26,927 nucleotides of DNA, taken from assembly GCA_032718475.1 (NCBI GenBank), contig JAUCBJ010002632.1, positions 1 through 26,927 on the forward strand, given 5' to 3'. A program made the position numbers and the translations under genes. Within the stretch, counting starts at the first letter, position 1. Every line of letters begins with the position of its first letter. This DNA is from Nemertoderma westbladi (lineage: Eukaryota; Xenacoelomorpha; Nemertodermatida; Nemertodermatidae). A model generated the notes under the pieces. That model did no database searches, was not told the DNA's origin, and saw only the letters and a list, made by a program, of their open reading frames with translations. Of this stretch, positions 25,388-26,927 are shown one piece after another.

Positions 25388-26927
25388 AATAGGAAATACA
25401 GGAGCTCTATACAAGACTGTAATGCATTTACACTACGACCCTTCTCCAGTGATCACCGCCTTATTGTGGCCAAGGTAAGACTTAGTCTGCGTGCTAGCAG
25501 AACAACGAAATCTGCCTTGCCGCAGCATGACTGGCCTCTCTGTTGCAACAGCCAAGTGTGAGATCCAGCTTCACACTACAGCTGAAGGTATGAGGTTCTT
25601 GCCTCTGAAGCTGCAGATCACTGTGAGAGCTATACTGCCTTCACAGAGGCAGTTAAGTTAGCAGCTGCAGAAACAGTTCCTGTATACCCTTGAAACAGGA
25701 AACGGGCCCCCTGGACTGACAACAAAATTCAGAAGTGCCGAAATGACCTCTACAAGGCGCAGAAAGAGTCCCGACTCAAACAGACTACAGCGGCCAAGAA
25801 TGCAGTTAAGGCTGCATCTAGGTCCATGAACATGCAGTACTCTGTTAATTTACAGGGGCTAATAAACCAACAGGTTGATGCCATCAATGATGGTGACGAC
25901 CGCAGGCAATCATCCCAGGCATTGAGATCGATGAACTTGCTTGCTGGTCGAAAAAGTCAACCAACCACCAAGGTTAAGGCTGAATCACCAGCCGATCGCC
26001 TCAATGGTTGGAAGACCCACTTTGAAAAGCTCCTCAATAATGACAGGGTATTGCCTGATAACTTTATAGAAGTAAAAGTGTCTGAGTCTGTACTCCCAGA
26101 TATTCCCATTGGCGATATCTCCTTTGCAGAAGTGAAGGCTGCTGCAAAGAGCATTAAGACCAATCGTGCCAGTGCAGTAGATGGTGTTCCCCCTGAGGTC
26201 TTTAAAATACCTGAGTGTTTAAAGCTCATCTATCCCATCATAGTAGACATGTACCGAACAACAAGAGTCCCACAAGAAATGAAAACAAATAAGTTGGTGC
26301 CAGTTCCCAAGAAGGGCAACCTAACAATCTATGGTTCTTTTCGGGGAATCTCATTGATCTCGATTGCTGCAAAGCTATACAATAGAATTCTATTAAATCG
26401 CATCAGGGATCCCATTGAGAGACTGCTACGTGGAAATCAGAATGGGTTCCGTAAAGGTCGTGGGACCATGGAGCCCATTTTGGCACTTAGAAGGATAATT
26501 GAAGAGTTATCAAAAAAGAAAGACAGGCATCTGGCTGTTATCTTTGTTGACTTCTTCAAGGCCTTTGATTCAGTCTCTCGCTCACGTATGTTCAGCATAC
26601 TTTCATTATATGGGATTCCTGATGAAATTATTGCAGCAATCAGATCAGTATACGATGGTTCGACAACATTTGTGTCTACTGTTGACGGTGACACAGAACC
26701 ATTTGAAGTGTTATGGGGCGTCCTCCAAGGAGACACACTTGCACCATTCTTGTTCATTATTGTGGTTGACTATGTTCTACGCATGTCCTTAGATCATCAT
26801 AATGATGATGGGGTGATGATAACTCCACCTACTGGCTCCAGAAGTCGAGGAAATCCTGCCAAGTACCTAACTGATCTAGACTTTGCTGATGACTTAGGAG
26901 TACTCTCAGAATCATTAGAGGGAGCCC
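25388..26927 (+). pseudogene. RTE-like retrotransposon ORF: endonuclease end plus reverse transcriptase, runs off the window
   Basis: One reading frame spans the whole interval with only three stops, all TGA (25559, 25583, 25691). It begins with the end of the AP endonuclease (RKYRSSIQDCNAF, then SSDHRLIVAKVRLSLRA, with the S-D-H motif). A linker follows, and from 25694 to the window edge there are 411 uninterrupted codons of RT. Blocks: NRASAVDGVPPEVFK, GSFRGISLISIAAKLYNRIL, NQNGFRKGRGT, motif A IFVDFFKAFDSV (Asp at 26549), motif B GVLQGDTLAP (about 26717-26746), motif C LDFADDLGVL (FADD at 26882-26893). It is related to the RT at 1257-2297 but clearly a different family. The endonuclease N-terminus is missing, and the 3' end lies beyond the window. 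Three nonsense codons make this copy inactive as read. Confidence 0.92.

Noticed and set aside
26437-26792. Overlapping frames on both strands at the right edge
   Set aside because: Alternative frames of the RTE-like RT, whose open frame runs from 25694 past the window end with all RT motifs.

Overview
The window looks like nuclear DNA of an invertebrate animal. It is AT-rich, has no bacterial gene organisation, and is dominated by retroelements and satellite-like repeats. Two short, spliced, same-strand exons look like host coding sequence: a zinc-metalloprotease active-site exon (3273-3445) and a ShKT cysteine-knot exon (11761-11883). Metalloproteases with ShKT modules are common in cnidarians, nematodes and some other invertebrates. 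A cnidarian is plausible, but the sequence alone does not settle the taxon.

Layout, left to right. 1-430: unassigned. 430-985 (-): decayed non-LTR reverse transcriptase (RT). 1047-3216: a 19-bp minisatellite split by a 1.08-kb 5'-truncated RTE-like retrotransposon (1215-2297). 3273-3445: metalloprotease exon. 3446-6467: repeat-rich intron-like DNA with a 32-bp perfect palindrome, a roughly 160-bp degenerate tandem repeat, a 44-bp ABAB array and a poly-C tract. 6468-7545: pseudogene of an uncharacterised, transposase-like family. 8085-10742 (+): nearly complete ORF2 of a jockey/CR1-like LINE (endonuclease plus RT) with three lesions. 11308-11501: possible small inverted-repeat element. 11761-11883: ShKT exon. 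12316-12636: unassigned open frame. 12880-12975: two copies of a 48-bp repeat.

13241-25379 (-): one complete BEL/Pao-type LTR retrotransposon of about 12.1 kb. Its LTRs (1177 and 1178 bp) are nearly identical, TG...CA bounded, and flanked by a 5-bp ATACC target duplication. It carries one uninterrupted 1491-codon frame with Gag, zinc knuckles and aspartic protease. The RT, RNase H core and integrase core are missing; only short stubs remain on either side of two deletion joints. It therefore appears to be a recently inserted, non-autonomous element that keeps the particle-forming half and presumably uses a full-length relative's enzymes. Its 2.25-kb leader and 3-kb 3' region are unusually long and full of tandem repeats.

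25388-26927 (+): a second RTE-like ORF fragment (endonuclease end plus RT), running off the window edge, with three in-frame TGA codons. The BEL element inserted immediately beside its 5' end.

The most interesting object is the deleted but recently mobile BEL/Pao element with its repeat-rich leader. Next are the TE-packed putative metalloprotease/ShKT locus and the shared palindromic repeat family in its intron.
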